NCBI RefSeq assembly: GCF_000022025.1
Contig: NC_011879.1
Location: 186,001-250,000 of the forward strand
Length of the DNA: 64,000 nt
Origin: Pseudarthrobacter chlorophenolicus A6
Lineage (GTDB): Bacteria; Actinomycetota; Actinomycetes; Actinomycetales; Micrococcaceae
Reading direction: 5' to 3'
Notes under the pieces: generated by a model
What the model saw: only the letters and a program-made list of their open reading frames with translations
What the model was told of the DNA's origin: nothing
Databases searched by the model: none
Position numbers and translations under genes: made by a program
Shown: positions 33,069 through 40,923 of the stretch, one piece after another
Position numbering within the stretch: the first letter of the stretch is position 1
How the letters are laid out: every line of letters starts with the position of its first letter

Positions 33069-33680
33069 TTAGGGCAGGGGCGGGAGGGACACGATCCGGA
33101 TCTCGCCCTTGACGGCGGCCTGGGCGTCAATTGTCGCTGACTTGCGGTTGCCAATTATGTGCTCCGCTGGGATCGCACGGCCTCCGGGGGCATGGGCGTT
33201 GATCTGCGAGTTCAGATTGCCACTCAGGCGGTAAGAGGGATCATCAAGGCTTTCCCCGCTCGCGTCGTGGATACCGTCGACTCGGATCTTTCCGTAGGCA
33301 TTCGTAGTGAGGCTGATGGTTTTGGCCTGCGTAAGCTCCGATTCGAACGTCTGGAAAGCTTCTATGACGACGATCTGGCTGTTCCTTCGCTCGTCCCCGT
33401 CCCCGCCGTCGCCCCCTGAGCCGCCCGTTGGGGGAAGTTCGCCACCGCTCCCGCCGCTGCCTTCGCCAAGGAAGTTGTAGCTGGGGTCATCACCGGTGTC
33501 ACCGTCAAATCTTGAGGCGTTCGCCATGATGTTCGGGTCGTTGTCCTCCTCGGTGAAGAAGCCACTTTGGGCGGAGAGGGAAACCTTGGGCTCGGCGTGG
33601 GTGGATGCGGCGAACTGGCCGCCGGCGGGGACGCCCTGGGGCTGGCGGTTTTGGTTTGGTGGCTGTGTAGGTATCGGCAT
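33069..33680 (-). CDS. RQPKG-tag protein with Gly/Ser-rich linker, 203 aa
   Basis: Tag variant NRQPQGVPAGGQFAASTHAEP at residues 11-31. A flexible linker rich in Gly, Ser and Asp (GEGSGGSGGELPPTGG) separates it from a C-terminal beta domain (TISLTTNAYGKIRVDGIHDASGE; GEIRIVSLPPLP). The start is fixed by a box with CACG instead of CACA. Function unknown. Confidence 0.7.
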   Translation of the reverse strand: MPIPTQPPNQNRQPQGVPAGGQFAASTHAEPKVSLSAQSGFFTEEDNDPNIMANASRFDGDTGDDPSYNFLGEGSGGSGGELPPTGGSGGDGGDGDERRNSQIVVIEAFQTFESELTQAKTISLTTNAYGKIRVDGIHDASGESLDDPSYRLSGNLNSQINAHAPGGRAIPAEHIIGNRKSATIDAQAAVKGEIRIVSLPPLP

Positions 33681-33688
33681 GCCTTCAT

Positions 33689-33698
33689 CGTGTACGGC
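33689..33698 (-). promoter_or_regulatory. GCCGYACACA box for tag gene 33069-33680
   Basis: GCCGTACACG (one mismatch), spacer ATGAAGGC, ATG. Confidence 0.7.
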
Positions 33699-33765
33699 TG
33701 TACCGCAGAAAGCGCAGCAGCGGCGCCGGTCGCCTCCGTCGCACTGCCAGGCCTTGCTGGATGAC

Positions 33766-33918
33766 ATGGCTAGCCCGCTGACGGCACAGCCTGCCGACCG
33801 TCGCGTCGAGGTCCATTGCCAAAAATGTCACACCGTTCTCGACAAGGTTCGGTGCGGTAACCGTCTGCGGCCGTTCGCGGGGCTAGGATTCCCGTGGATG
33901 CGCTGTGGACCGACTTAG
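33766..33918 (+). CDS. Possible small Cys protein, 50 aa
   Basis: Contains CQKCHTVLDKVRC and a C-terminal MRCGPT. The stop is directly followed by the AGGAGA of the next gene, as in a two-gene unit. No good ribosome site of its own; weak case. Confidence 0.35.
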   Translation: MASPLTAQPADRRVEVHCQKCHTVLDKVRCGNRLRPFAGLGFPWMRCGPT

Positions 33919-33930
33919 GAGAATGCATCA

Positions 33931-34620
33931 ATGGGGCTTGACGAAGAGATCGCCAGAATCCAGCAGCAGGCGGACTCTGCGGCGAGCGAAACCGCGCTGG
34001 CAGCCGACATCTTCCGGAAGGCGCTGCGGACACTTCAAGGTGAACTGCGGGTGGCGGCACAGAAGCTGGCCGCGGCCGACGTGCCTCTCGTTCCGGTCCT
34101 GGCGATGACGGAAGACCCGCGCGAAGGGGACACCTACAGGTTCCCCGGCCCCGTCGACCACGGCAAACAGGCTTGGCCGATCAACGGCGACCTTGCTCTC
34201 ACCCGCGAAGGCGTCCTTCTGGCGGGTGTGAGCCTGAACGGTAGACACCCTTCGATGGCCACACACCACGACAGGCGGTACAGCGGGCTGTGGGAAAGGG
34301 AGGCCGCCATCGGCCTTGAACCGGGGGAAACATACTTGGGCCACCGCGCCGACCAAGTGCCGGAGGTGGACTTGGATGTTGCGAGGCCCGTGATCTCGCA
34401 CGGCTCCCGGGCGAACATCTCACCGCAGGGCAGCTTCCCGTTCAGCCTCAGGAACGGTGTGTTGTTCTACTCCTGTACAGACAGTGAGGCTAGTGATGGC
34501 CCCGCGTTGGAGATCCTGGCCAAGGGTGTCCTCTCGCTGCTGGCTGATCCTCCGACGCGCAGACCGCCTCTTTCGGGGAGGCCGCGGCCTAAGGAGAAGA
34601 AACCTTGGTGGCGTCGGTGA
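33931..34620 (+). CDS. Hypothetical protein, N-terminal coiled coil, 229 aa
   Basis: AGGAGA lies 9-14 nt before the ATG. Residues 1-50 are helical and charged (EEIARIQQQADSAASETALAAD), followed by a globular region (YRFPGPVDHGKQAWPINGDLAL; YSGLWEREAAIGLEPGE) and a basic tail (RRPPLSGRPRPKEKKPWWRR). Untagged and transcribed against the surrounding tag genes. No family recognised. Confidence 0.65.
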   Translation: MGLDEEIARIQQQADSAASETALAADIFRKALRTLQGELRVAAQKLAAADVPLVPVLAMTEDPREGDTYRFPGPVDHGKQAWPINGDLALTREGVLLAGVSLNGRHPSMATHHDRRYSGLWEREAAIGLEPGETYLGHRADQVPEVDLDVARPVISHGSRANISPQGSFPFSLRNGVLFYSCTDSEASDGPALEILAKGVLSLLADPPTRRPPLSGRPRPKEKKPWWRR

Positions 34621-34639
34621 GGACGAATGCCTTTGGCCA

Positions 34640-35182
34640 TTAGTCGTCGGCTACCCATCGGGTGCCGGAGGCACGCTCCACTACCACCTTCCATTCGTCG
34701 ACACCGGCCACGTAGGGGAACGGCAGGTCAGGGTGGAACTGGCGGGCTGTGTAGTCGATGACGAACGACCCATCCCGGTCACCGGCGAGGATGGCGACGT
34801 GCTGGCCGCCCAGGCGGGCCCGGCGGATGGTGATCTCATCCAGCCAGTCGGCGCCGAATTCGGCAGCGCCGATTTGTTCGATGACCTCGTTGGTGGCGGC
34901 CCAGCAGTTGCCCAGGGCAAGCCGCGGATCGCCGAGCTCCTCCAGCCGGACGGTGTGCTGGCGGGCCGGCGAATGGTCCATGATCTCCAGGTCGGGGTAC
35001 TCGGCGAGGACGTCACGCGCTGCCTGCAGCCGGCGGGCATGGATGGTGGCGGTTGCTTGCTCCAAGTCCAAGCCGTCACTTGGAGCAAATTGGGAGTTGA
35101 GGGTGATGGCCGGCTCGGCCCGAACGTCGGGGATAAAGCGGCCGGCGGCGCCCCGCGGGTGGTCTGTGGCAACAAAGCTCAT
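34640..35182 (-). CDS. Diverged-tag protein with possible papain-like peptidase fold, 180 aa
   Basis: The N-terminus DHPRGAAGRFIPDVRAEPAITL keeps the tag register (xPxGxxxGxFxxxxxAEPxIxL) but diverges. The body has NCWAATNEVIEQIG near residue 92, QHVAILAGDRDGSFVIDYTARQF near residue 128 and WKVVVER later: a Cys, His, Asp order like small papain-fold or glutaminase-type effector domains. The catalytic assignment is inferred from spacing only. Confidence 0.6.
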   Translation of the reverse strand: MSFVATDHPRGAAGRFIPDVRAEPAITLNSQFAPSDGLDLEQATATIHARRLQAARDVLAEYPDLEIMDHSPARQHTVRLEELGDPRLALGNCWAATNEVIEQIGAAEFGADWLDEITIRRARLGGQHVAILAGDRDGSFVIDYTARQFHPDLPFPYVAGVDEWKVVVERASGTRWVADD

Positions 35183-35190
35183 GCCAGAGG

Positions 35191-35200
35191 TGTGTGCGGC
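35191..35200 (-). promoter_or_regulatory. GCCGYACACA box for gene 34640-35182
   Basis: GCCGCACACA, spacer CCTCTGGC, ATG; 15 nt after the upstream stop. Confidence 0.75.
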
Positions 35201-35215
35201 GGGCCGAAATGGACG

Positions 35216-36097
35216 CTAGCTGATGCCGCCGTTGCGCATCCAGGACCGCATCGCATCGATCCTGCGGGCGAGCTGACGGTCCGGAGTGAAGGACTGCCAG
35301 TTCTCGGTGGCCGCCTTCTGGAGCTCAAGGTCCGCTGCTGCGCTGTCCAGGTACCCGCGCGAAGCCAGGCGTCCGATGGCCGGGTAGGCGATGACGCCTC
35401 GGGCATTGCGGAGGCTTCCGAGGTCCTTGGCGATCGCGACAGCTGCCACGTCAGAGATCCCCGAGTGGTCGTTGACCATTGCTGTCAGCTCGTCGGGCTT
35501 GACTCTGAGGCCCGCGGCGCGTGCTGTGTAGGGGTCATCGAGAACAGTGGAGCCCTCGACGCGTTCAACCAGCAGCCGGCCCAGGTTTTCCGATCCGAAG
35601 GAGCCGTGGTCGGATTCGTTGTGCAGCTGGACGACCTTGGTCCGGTTCCACGCAGCGTCCACGATCTGAGCCTCGGTGAGCGGGCCATCGGGTAGCTGAG
35701 CAGAGCACTCGATGCCAACCTCATCCCAGCCTTCTTCCGCGGTGATGTCCGCTTCGTACCGGGTGGCGAGGAAGTCCTCGATGACGGCACCGTTCTTCTC
35801 GAACCAGGAGTCCAGCGTGTCCCCGTGCAGGCGCGGATCGGCGTCGGTGATGAGGACCTTGAGGTTCACCGTCTTGGCAGGGGAGATCCAGTAGCCGGCC
35901 CCGTCATCGGAACGGTTCACGTTCAGGGACTCGATGACGTCGCCGTCAGCCAGCTCCTGGAAGGACTCGCTCTCGCCGGGGGAGATGACAACGTCGCGGG
36001 TGGTATCAAGCAGGAGTGTCGACTCGGCGTGGGTGTCGGGGGCGAACTGCCCGCCGGTGGTGATCCCCTTGGGCTGCCGGTTCTGAGATGTCGTCAT
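35216..36097 (-). CDS. RQPKG-tag protein, 293 aa
   Basis: Tag variant SQNRQPKGITTGGQFAPDTHAES. The body begins beta-rich (VVISPGESESFQELADGDVIESL) and turns helical, with a C-terminal NARGVIAYPAIGRLASRGYLDSAAADLELQKAA region. No family recognised. First gene of the leftward tag run after the repeat region at 36.1-36.8 kb. Confidence 0.7.
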   Translation of the reverse strand: MTTSQNRQPKGITTGGQFAPDTHAESTLLLDTTRDVVISPGESESFQELADGDVIESLNVNRSDDGAGYWISPAKTVNLKVLITDADPRLHGDTLDSWFEKNGAVIEDFLATRYEADITAEEGWDEVGIECSAQLPDGPLTEAQIVDAAWNRTKVVQLHNESDHGSFGSENLGRLLVERVEGSTVLDDPYTARAAGLRVKPDELTAMVNDHSGISDVAAVAIAKDLGSLRNARGVIAYPAIGRLASRGYLDSAAADLELQKAATENWQSFTPDRQLARRIDAMRSWMRNGGIS

Positions 36098-36105
36098 GCC
36101 CATCA

Positions 36106-36115
36106 TGTGTACGGC
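36106..36115 (-). promoter_or_regulatory. GCCGYACACA box for tag gene 35216-36097
   Basis: GCCGTACACA, spacer TGATGGGC, ATG. Confidence 0.75.
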
Positions 36116-36550
36116 TCTGGTTCCAAACGGCGCCGGCAGCCGGAATGGATCTCGTTTGGGGTGAATTCGGCGCTCTACCGGCCACTCCCACCGAACGACC
36201 ACAAAACGACCACCTGGTCGAGTGGGAAAATCCGCGGAATACCGGGGAATATAGGGCCCCTACTACTACTACTCTACTTAAACGACCAGAAATAGAGATA
36301 TATATATAAGGGGCCCCTTGTTCTCTCTTCCTAGAGGGCCCCCTCCTCTTAGTTAATACACTTTCCCTTCCATATAGGTGTCCCCTCCCAGGTCGTTTTG
36401 GTCGAGTGAGGGTCCTGGACAATGCAAAATCCGCGCCAGCGTTGGGATGCGGGGCCGTTTCGCTACCCTACCGCCGGTAGGTTCCCGAACGTTTGAACGA
36501 CCGGATACGGTCGAGCGATTGAATTTGTGAGAGACGTCCGCTTTGACTCA

Positions 36551-36626
36551 TGTGATAACCTGAGGAACGATATTCCGGCCTCCAGAGACGAGGGTTATCA
36601 CATGGCTCCCAAATGGGGGCCTTTTT
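36551..36626 (+). ncRNA. Candidate structured RNA with terminator
   Basis: TGTGATAACC (36551-36560) pairs with GGTTATCACA (36593-36602), then GGCTCCC-AAAT-GGGGGCC followed by TTTTT (36604-36626), a classic intrinsic terminator. TTGACT at 36543 could be a -35. It may be a small RNA or an attenuator for the short frame that begins inside it. Confidence 0.4.
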
Positions 36627-36760
36627 GCTTTCCCGGGGAGATTAGGGCCGGTGTCGGAAACTGTCGAAAATGTGCGTCCCGGGTCATTGTGATGACGTGG
36701 TTGCTGCCGTCGATTGAGCCTTTTGTGGGAGATCCGCGTGAAAAGTGGAGCTCAGTATGA
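36602..36760 (+). CDS. Doubtful small ORF, 52 aa
   Basis: MAPKWGPFCFPG..., with CRKC in the middle; GAGGG precedes the ATG. Its first codons form the terminator hairpin, and third-position GC is lower than in neighbours. Kept only as a possible attenuated gene. Confidence 0.25.
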   Translation: MAPKWGPFCFPGEIRAGVGNCRKCASRVIVMTWLLPSIEPFVGDPREKWSSV

Positions 36761-36833
36761 AGGGAACGCTTCCTGACATGGCAGAAGCCGCACCTTTCGA
36801 TGCGGCTCCCGAGGTTGCTGAGGTGCGTTGCTT

Positions 36834-37418
36834 CTAGGCGGCGGCCATCTCCAGCAGAGGATAAAGGGCGGCCTCCCAGTCCTTCCACTCCCGAAGCCGC
36901 GGAGCTTCCGCGAGGCTCCGGTTGTAGGACTGGTCGAAGACGAGGTGCTGCCAGGTCGGCACCATGTTCCCGGTGATGCCCGGCTTGTCGTCGATGAGCA
37001 CGTCCCCGCGGACCAGGGTCTTGTCGTGGGTGAGGATCACCCGGTTCACCCAGCGGCTCCCCAGGTGCTCTTCAATGGAGGCTAGCTTCTCGGAGGCGCA
37101 GGTCGCGTGCGTTGCGAAAGGCGTGGAGCAGAAGAAGACGTTCAGCCCGGCCTCCTCCATTGCCAGGACGGCGTCGATGGCCCCGGGCATGGGTTCGAGG
37201 TTCCGGTACAGACCCTCCATGTTCATTGCCTGCAGGAGGATGTCACGGTCACCGCCGGGACCGCAGAGGTGGTTGTAGTCCATCTGCTGGCCCAGGGGCA
37301 CGATGGGGTAATTCGGGTCCAGCTGAAGCAGGATTCGGTTCAGGGCGTTGCCCCAGTCGAAGAAGCAGCCGTCCATGTCGACGAGCGTGATGGGCCGACC
37401 TACGAGGGGAGTAATCAC
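36834..37418 (-). CDS. 5'(3')-deoxyribonucleotidase-like HAD phosphatase
   Basis: 194 residues. LVDMDGCFFDWGNALNR gives the DxDxx nucleophile block; FFCSTPFATHATCASEK the motif II region; ILTHDKTLVRGDVLIDDKPGITG the Lys and the closing DD. This is the pattern of the NT5C (deoxy-pyrimidine nucleotidase) family of HAD enzymes. The start is the GTG 8 nt after a GCCGCACACA box, so the box defines a non-ATG start; the ATG within the box and a longer frame do not fit. Removes phosphate from nucleotides, possibly dUMP/dTMP. Confidence 0.85.
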   Translation of the reverse strand: MITPLVGRPITLVDMDGCFFDWGNALNRILLQLDPNYPIVPLGQQMDYNHLCGPGGDRDILLQAMNMEGLYRNLEPMPGAIDAVLAMEEAGLNVFFCSTPFATHATCASEKLASIEEHLGSRWVNRVILTHDKTLVRGDVLIDDKPGITGNMVPTWQHLVFDQSYNRSLAEAPRLREWKDWEAALYPLLEMAAA

Positions 37419-37426
37419 GGGTTGCA

Positions 37427-37436
37427 TGTGTGCGGC
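37427..37436 (-). promoter_or_regulatory. GCCGYACACA box for nucleotidase gene
   Basis: GCCGCACACA, spacer TGCAACCC, then GTG. Gene is untagged. Confidence 0.75.
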
Positions 37437-37547
37437 ATTTCCGAGCAATGTCTTCATGGCCGGACAATAGAGCCGGGGTGCGACATTTAGGCACAACGCC
37501 GTCTGAAATAGGGCAACCGTGCTCCCGTGCTGACCGGCAGGCAAGTA

Positions 37548-37588
37548 GAAGGAGGCAGCCCTGGAGTGAACCCGGGCGGCCTCCTCTT
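37548..37588 (-). terminator. Hairpin terminator of tag gene 37595-38188
   Basis: GAGGAGGC.GCCCGG and CC.GGGC.GCCTCCTTC arms right after the stop. Confidence 0.75.
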
Positions 37589-37594
37589 ACGGTG

Positions 37595-38188
37595 TCAGGC
37601 TACGGCCGCCTGACGGACGGAGCTGGAGTTGTCGGCCGCGACGGCGTAGAAGGCGGCGGTGTTGGCCAGCAGCTCCCAACGTTCCCGGTTTTCCTCCTGG
37701 CCGTTCTCTAGCAGATCGTCCTCGTCGCTGTAGTCGGATTCCTCGATGAGGAGCTCGTACTTGTGCTCGGGGTTCAGGACATGGCCGCTGTCGGCCCAGT
37801 GCTTCATTTCCTCGTGGACGGCGAAGCGGATGAGCTCGATCTGCTTCTCGCGCTGGTCGCGGGGGAGATGCCGAAGGGCATCGTCCAGAAAACGGACGGC
37901 GTCAGCCCTGCCATACGGAGCCTCCCCGTTGGTGAAGTACACGGAATAGGAGTTGCGGATCAGATCGGAGACATGGGAGGCGTTGATGGCTGAGCGCACC
38001 GAAATCTTCGGCAGGGCCTCCAGCTCTTTGCGCAGGCCCGGACCGCGGTCCGCTTCAAATGCGTAGTCGAAGTCCGGTCCGTCAGCCGGTGCCGGGATGA
38101 GGGACAGGGCTGGTTCGCTGTGAGGGGCGGGAGCGAACTGGCCTCCGTTGGCGACGCCGGCAGGGACACGGTTGGTGAGGTTCTCCAT
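37595..38188 (-). CDS. RQPKG-tag-like protein, 197 aa
   Basis: Tag variant LTNRVPAGVANGGQFAPAPH at residues 4-23 followed by SEPALSL. Helical body (KELEALPKISVRSAINASHVSDLIRNS; RFLDDALRHLPRDQREKQIELIRF) with a long acidic tail (EESDYSDEDDLLENGQEE). The start follows the box. Unknown function. Confidence 0.7.
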   Translation of the reverse strand: MENLTNRVPAGVANGGQFAPAPHSEPALSLIPAPADGPDFDYAFEADRGPGLRKELEALPKISVRSAINASHVSDLIRNSYSVYFTNGEAPYGRADAVRFLDDALRHLPRDQREKQIELIRFAVHEEMKHWADSGHVLNPEHKYELLIEESDYSDEDDLLENGQEENRERWELLANTAAFYAVAADNSSSVRQAAVA

Positions 38189-38196
38189 GTCCCGTA

Positions 38197-38206
38197 TGTG
38201 TGCGGC
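38197..38206 (-). promoter_or_regulatory. GCCGYACACA box for tag gene 37595-38188
   Basis: GCCGCACACA, spacer TACGGGAC, ATG. Confidence 0.75.
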
Positions 38207-38292
38207 ACGCAACCTCTGCGTCGACGGGCTGTAATAGTCCGGGACCGGCCATAGGCTGGGGTCGGCAGAAGCCAGTGACGTAAGGAGATCCC

Positions 38293-39732
38293 GTGAGCGA
38301 CGACAACCAGCCAGGTGAGCAGGACCCGCGCGCCTACTTCATCATCCGCGACCTGGCGGCCGACCTGGTCGACGTCGTCGACGAAGTGCAGTTCCAGCCG
38401 CTGTTCCGGAAACACCCCGAGATCCTCTCCGTCGTCGCCCTGGTGCCAGGAGAGCATTTGGCCGGATACCACGACGTCTGGCTGACACTCTGGCGCGGCC
38501 ATCGCGACGGCACCGGGCAAGACAACAGCGAGTCGCCGCTGTGGCTGCGCATCGACCAGCTTGAGGCCAGAAGTGCTGAGGACTGGGTCCAGCCTGTGGA
38601 TGCGAGTCAGGCCGGCTACGGATTGTCACTACCGGAGACCGGCCGGCCGGAAGGTCTGCAGCGATGCGTGGACATACTGCTCAAGCTGCTGGATGTGGCG
38701 TCCCCGGTACACCACGGTCAGACCGACAAGGATCTGGTGTACGGGGCACTGAACCAGACCCTCGAAGAGGGGTTCACCGGGCAAAGCTTCGAGGGCGGCC
38801 ATCACGGAGCGGAGGACAGCCCTGTTGCCGAGCTGGAGCAGCTGTGCGCCGACAGCGACCTTGAATCTGTGGAATTCGAAGAGTACGGCGTCCCCGGCGC
38901 GGGCGGGTTCGCCACGAAGACCTTCCTGGACATCGGCGATCAGCTGGCCATGAAGGTGTGGTCAACGGCCGACGGGACGGACTGGATCGACGTTGCCGGC
39001 CGCGTGCAGTCGATGGACGCGCCGGAGCTGGTGTTCCCCGGTGAGGACCAGGAGGAAGCCGACCTGGTCGCCGCAATGGCGGAACAGCTCGCGGAGATCC
39101 ACGACGTCGCGGCCGCCATCTATGAGGAACTTGACCCAGAGGAACCAGGCACCGTGCTGGATCTGCTGAACTCGGTCGCCTACGCGGCCCTCAACGGCGC
39201 AGCCGAGATGCACGGCCCGCATGTACAGCCCTGGCACCGGCTCGTTGACCAGTTTACCGAACACTGCCGGCTGGGCTTCCTGGCGGGCGTGATGCTCGAG
39301 GAGAGCCCTTTCGGGAACCTCAACATCCGCGCGACGACATTTGATCCCGCCACGCGGAAGACCACCGACCTTCAGGTCTACTGGAAGCAGGACGATGAAG
39401 GCGAAGTGCCCGAGCACTGGCTCTCGGTCGGCACGGCAACCGGTCCGGCCCACGACGTGGACCCCGAGTATCCAGAGCTCCTCGCGGATGTCCCGTCGGA
39501 GAACAGGGAGCACATTCGCCATGCCATCAGCCACCTGCACGAAATGGTGCACCTGGCCGGCAGCGTCCTGGAGGCCAAGACGGCGGAAGCCAGCAGATTC
39601 CTGGAGAATCGGCAGACTGCGGAGTCCGTACCGGACACGCTCCAGCACATCATGATTCGCAGCACGATCGAGGACACCATTGCAGGTTTGAACGGTGTCG
39701 CCCTGCTTCACACCGGCGCCATGCCGGACTAA
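38293..39732 (+). CDS. Hypothetical acidic protein, 479 aa
   Basis: GTG start after AAGGAGATCCC. Strongly acidic; alpha/beta N-terminal part with an aromatic WLTLWRGHRDG segment, and a C-terminal helical region (EHIRHAISHLHEMVHLAGSVLEAKTAEASRFLENR). No signal peptide, membrane span or tag. Divergent from the tag gene at 38188. No family recognised. Confidence 0.7.
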   Translation: MSDDNQPGEQDPRAYFIIRDLAADLVDVVDEVQFQPLFRKHPEILSVVALVPGEHLAGYHDVWLTLWRGHRDGTGQDNSESPLWLRIDQLEARSAEDWVQPVDASQAGYGLSLPETGRPEGLQRCVDILLKLLDVASPVHHGQTDKDLVYGALNQTLEEGFTGQSFEGGHHGAEDSPVAELEQLCADSDLESVEFEEYGVPGAGGFATKTFLDIGDQLAMKVWSTADGTDWIDVAGRVQSMDAPELVFPGEDQEEADLVAAMAEQLAEIHDVAAAIYEELDPEEPGTVLDLLNSVAYAALNGAAEMHGPHVQPWHRLVDQFTEHCRLGFLAGVMLEESPFGNLNIRATTFDPATRKTTDLQVYWKQDDEGEVPEHWLSVGTATGPAHDVDPEYPELLADVPSENREHIRHAISHLHEMVHLAGSVLEAKTAEASRFLENRQTAESVPDTLQHIMIRSTIEDTIAGLNGVALLHTGAMPD

Positions 39733-39763
39733 TTCCCAGAGGAAAGGGTCGCGTACGTCCCGG

Positions 39764-40213
39764 CTATCTGTGGAAATACCATTCGGCGCCCAGCTCTCTA
39801 CCCGTGGTCACGAACCGTGCCAACCCCTCGGTAAGCGACAAGCTGACCTGGTCCGAAAAACCCATGTGGGGAGTGACTGGAATCGGCTCGGGATCCTTGC
39901 TCTTGAACAGGCCTCCTGCGACCCTCCGGTCATAAAGCGCTCCATCGGCTCCTACGGCAACGTAGTAGGAAACGTTCCACCCGGAAATCGAGGACTTGAA
40001 CATTCTTTGCTTCTCACCCGGGCGCGTAATCAGGGGAGACGGGGGCCGTGTGGTGATGCGCCCAGGGGCGATACTCCGTGCAGCCATGATGCGGACAAAA
40101 TCTGCAAGGGCTTTGCTGTTTTCTTCCACCAGCACGGCATTATGTTCAGACACGGCCCTGGCCCTATCCGCCTCATGCCGTTCGCCTGCGCTAATAGCGT
40201 CTTCGAGTTCCAT
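39764..40213 (-). CDS. Hypothetical protein with N-terminal helix, 149 aa
   Basis: A charged helix (residues 1-45, MELEDAISAGERHEADRARAV), then MAARSIAPGRITTRPPSP and an aromatic beta part (WNVSYYVAVGADGALYDRRVAG). The same order occurs in 5529-6155. TAGGAT stands 6 nt before the ATG with no ribosome site, suggesting a leaderless transcript of the ordinary TANNNT type. Confidence 0.65.
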   Translation of the reverse strand: MELEDAISAGERHEADRARAVSEHNAVLVEENSKALADFVRIMAARSIAPGRITTRPPSPLITRPGEKQRMFKSSISGWNVSYYVAVGADGALYDRRVAGGLFKSKDPEPIPVTPHMGFSDQVSLSLTEGLARFVTTGRELGAEWYFHR

Positions 40214-40291
40214 GGACAGATCCTAGCCCTCAGCCCGGGCGGGGTTTGAGGTGATCCGTCCGGCCTAGACGCGCTCCATCGGAAGGGGCTC

Positions 40292-40837
40292 CTAGTCTTT
40301 GTCCTGGCTTCGGAGCTGGTCCCGCAGCTGCGCAACCGTTGTGAGGAGGCCGTCCCTTTCCCCGATCAAGCGGTCGCGTTCGCCTTCGAGGGTTTCCGCA
40401 CGGCCTTCGGCCTTGTCGGCCCGTGAACGCTGGGTGGTCACTTCCTGTTCAGCGTCGGAGGCTGCCTTGAGTGCTTTGTCCCGCTCATCCTCGACCTTGC
40501 CCAGGTCTTCGGCCATGGCGTCGGCGTCCTCTTTGGCTTTGGCGATCTTGGCCTCCCAGCCCGCGCGGGCCTCGGCGAATTCGGCGCGGGCGACCGTGAC
40601 TGCCTCGCGCCACAGGGCGGCGAACCGTGCCTGGACAGCTGCCGGCGCCTCCGGCACGTCGTCGTCCTTAGACTGTTGTTCGTTCCATGCACGCGCCGCC
40701 TCCGAGGCGATGGCCATCCGGACACCGGACCGGTCACGCACGGAGCGCGCCGTCACGGTGAGACCCTCCGCTGCCAGGGATTCGGCTGCTGCGACGGCCC
40801 GCTCTTCAGGGGTCTGTTCTTTCACAGGGTTACTCAC
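40292..40837 (-). CDS. KfrA-like DNA-binding coiled-coil protein
   Basis: 181 residues. Residues ~8-60 (RAVAAAESLAAEGLTVTARSVRDRSGV) match the N-terminal DNA-binding domain of KfrA plasmid proteins; the rest is a long alanine- and glutamate-rich coiled coil (AQLRDQLRSQ at the end). KfrA proteins are autorepressors that help organise plasmids. GTG 40837 is chosen because upstream sequence is a repeat cluster. No ribosome site is evident. Confidence 0.75.
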   Translation of the reverse strand: MSNPVKEQTPEERAVAAAESLAAEGLTVTARSVRDRSGVRMAIASEAARAWNEQQSKDDDVPEAPAAVQARFAALWREAVTVARAEFAEARAGWEAKIAKAKEDADAMAEDLGKVEDERDKALKAASDAEQEVTTQRSRADKAEGRAETLEGERDRLIGERDGLLTTVAQLRDQLRSQDKD

Positions 40838-40845
40838 GGAAACAA

Positions 40846-40877
40846 GGGTAATGCCGTTACCCGTTACCGGCGTTACC
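40846..40877. promoter_or_regulatory. GGTAACG repeat operator of KfrA-like gene
   Basis: Three direct GGTAACG copies in minus-strand reading (40855-40861, 40862-40868, 40871-40877) and one inverted GGTAA half-site at 40847-40851, directly in front of the GTG. Probable autoregulatory site. Confidence 0.6.
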
Positions 40878-40923
40878 AACACGCCATCTTTAACACCCTT
40901 GTGAGGGCCTGCCAGGCAGGCGG

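Larger units (their letters stand above)
36098..36833. other. Mainly non-coding region with AACGACC/GGTCGAG repeats and AT-rich tract
   Basis: Three inverted-repeat units, AACGACC with GGTCGAG or the reverse, occur at 36205-36222, 36390-36406 and 36496-36515. Between them lie a TA-rich tract (36283-36310), a GGGGCCCC / GGGCCCC hairpin (36309-36345) and T/C-rich sequence of clearly lower GC. Downstream is a hairpin plus terminator unit (36551-36626). It could be an origin, oriT or regulatory locus. Confidence 0.5.
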
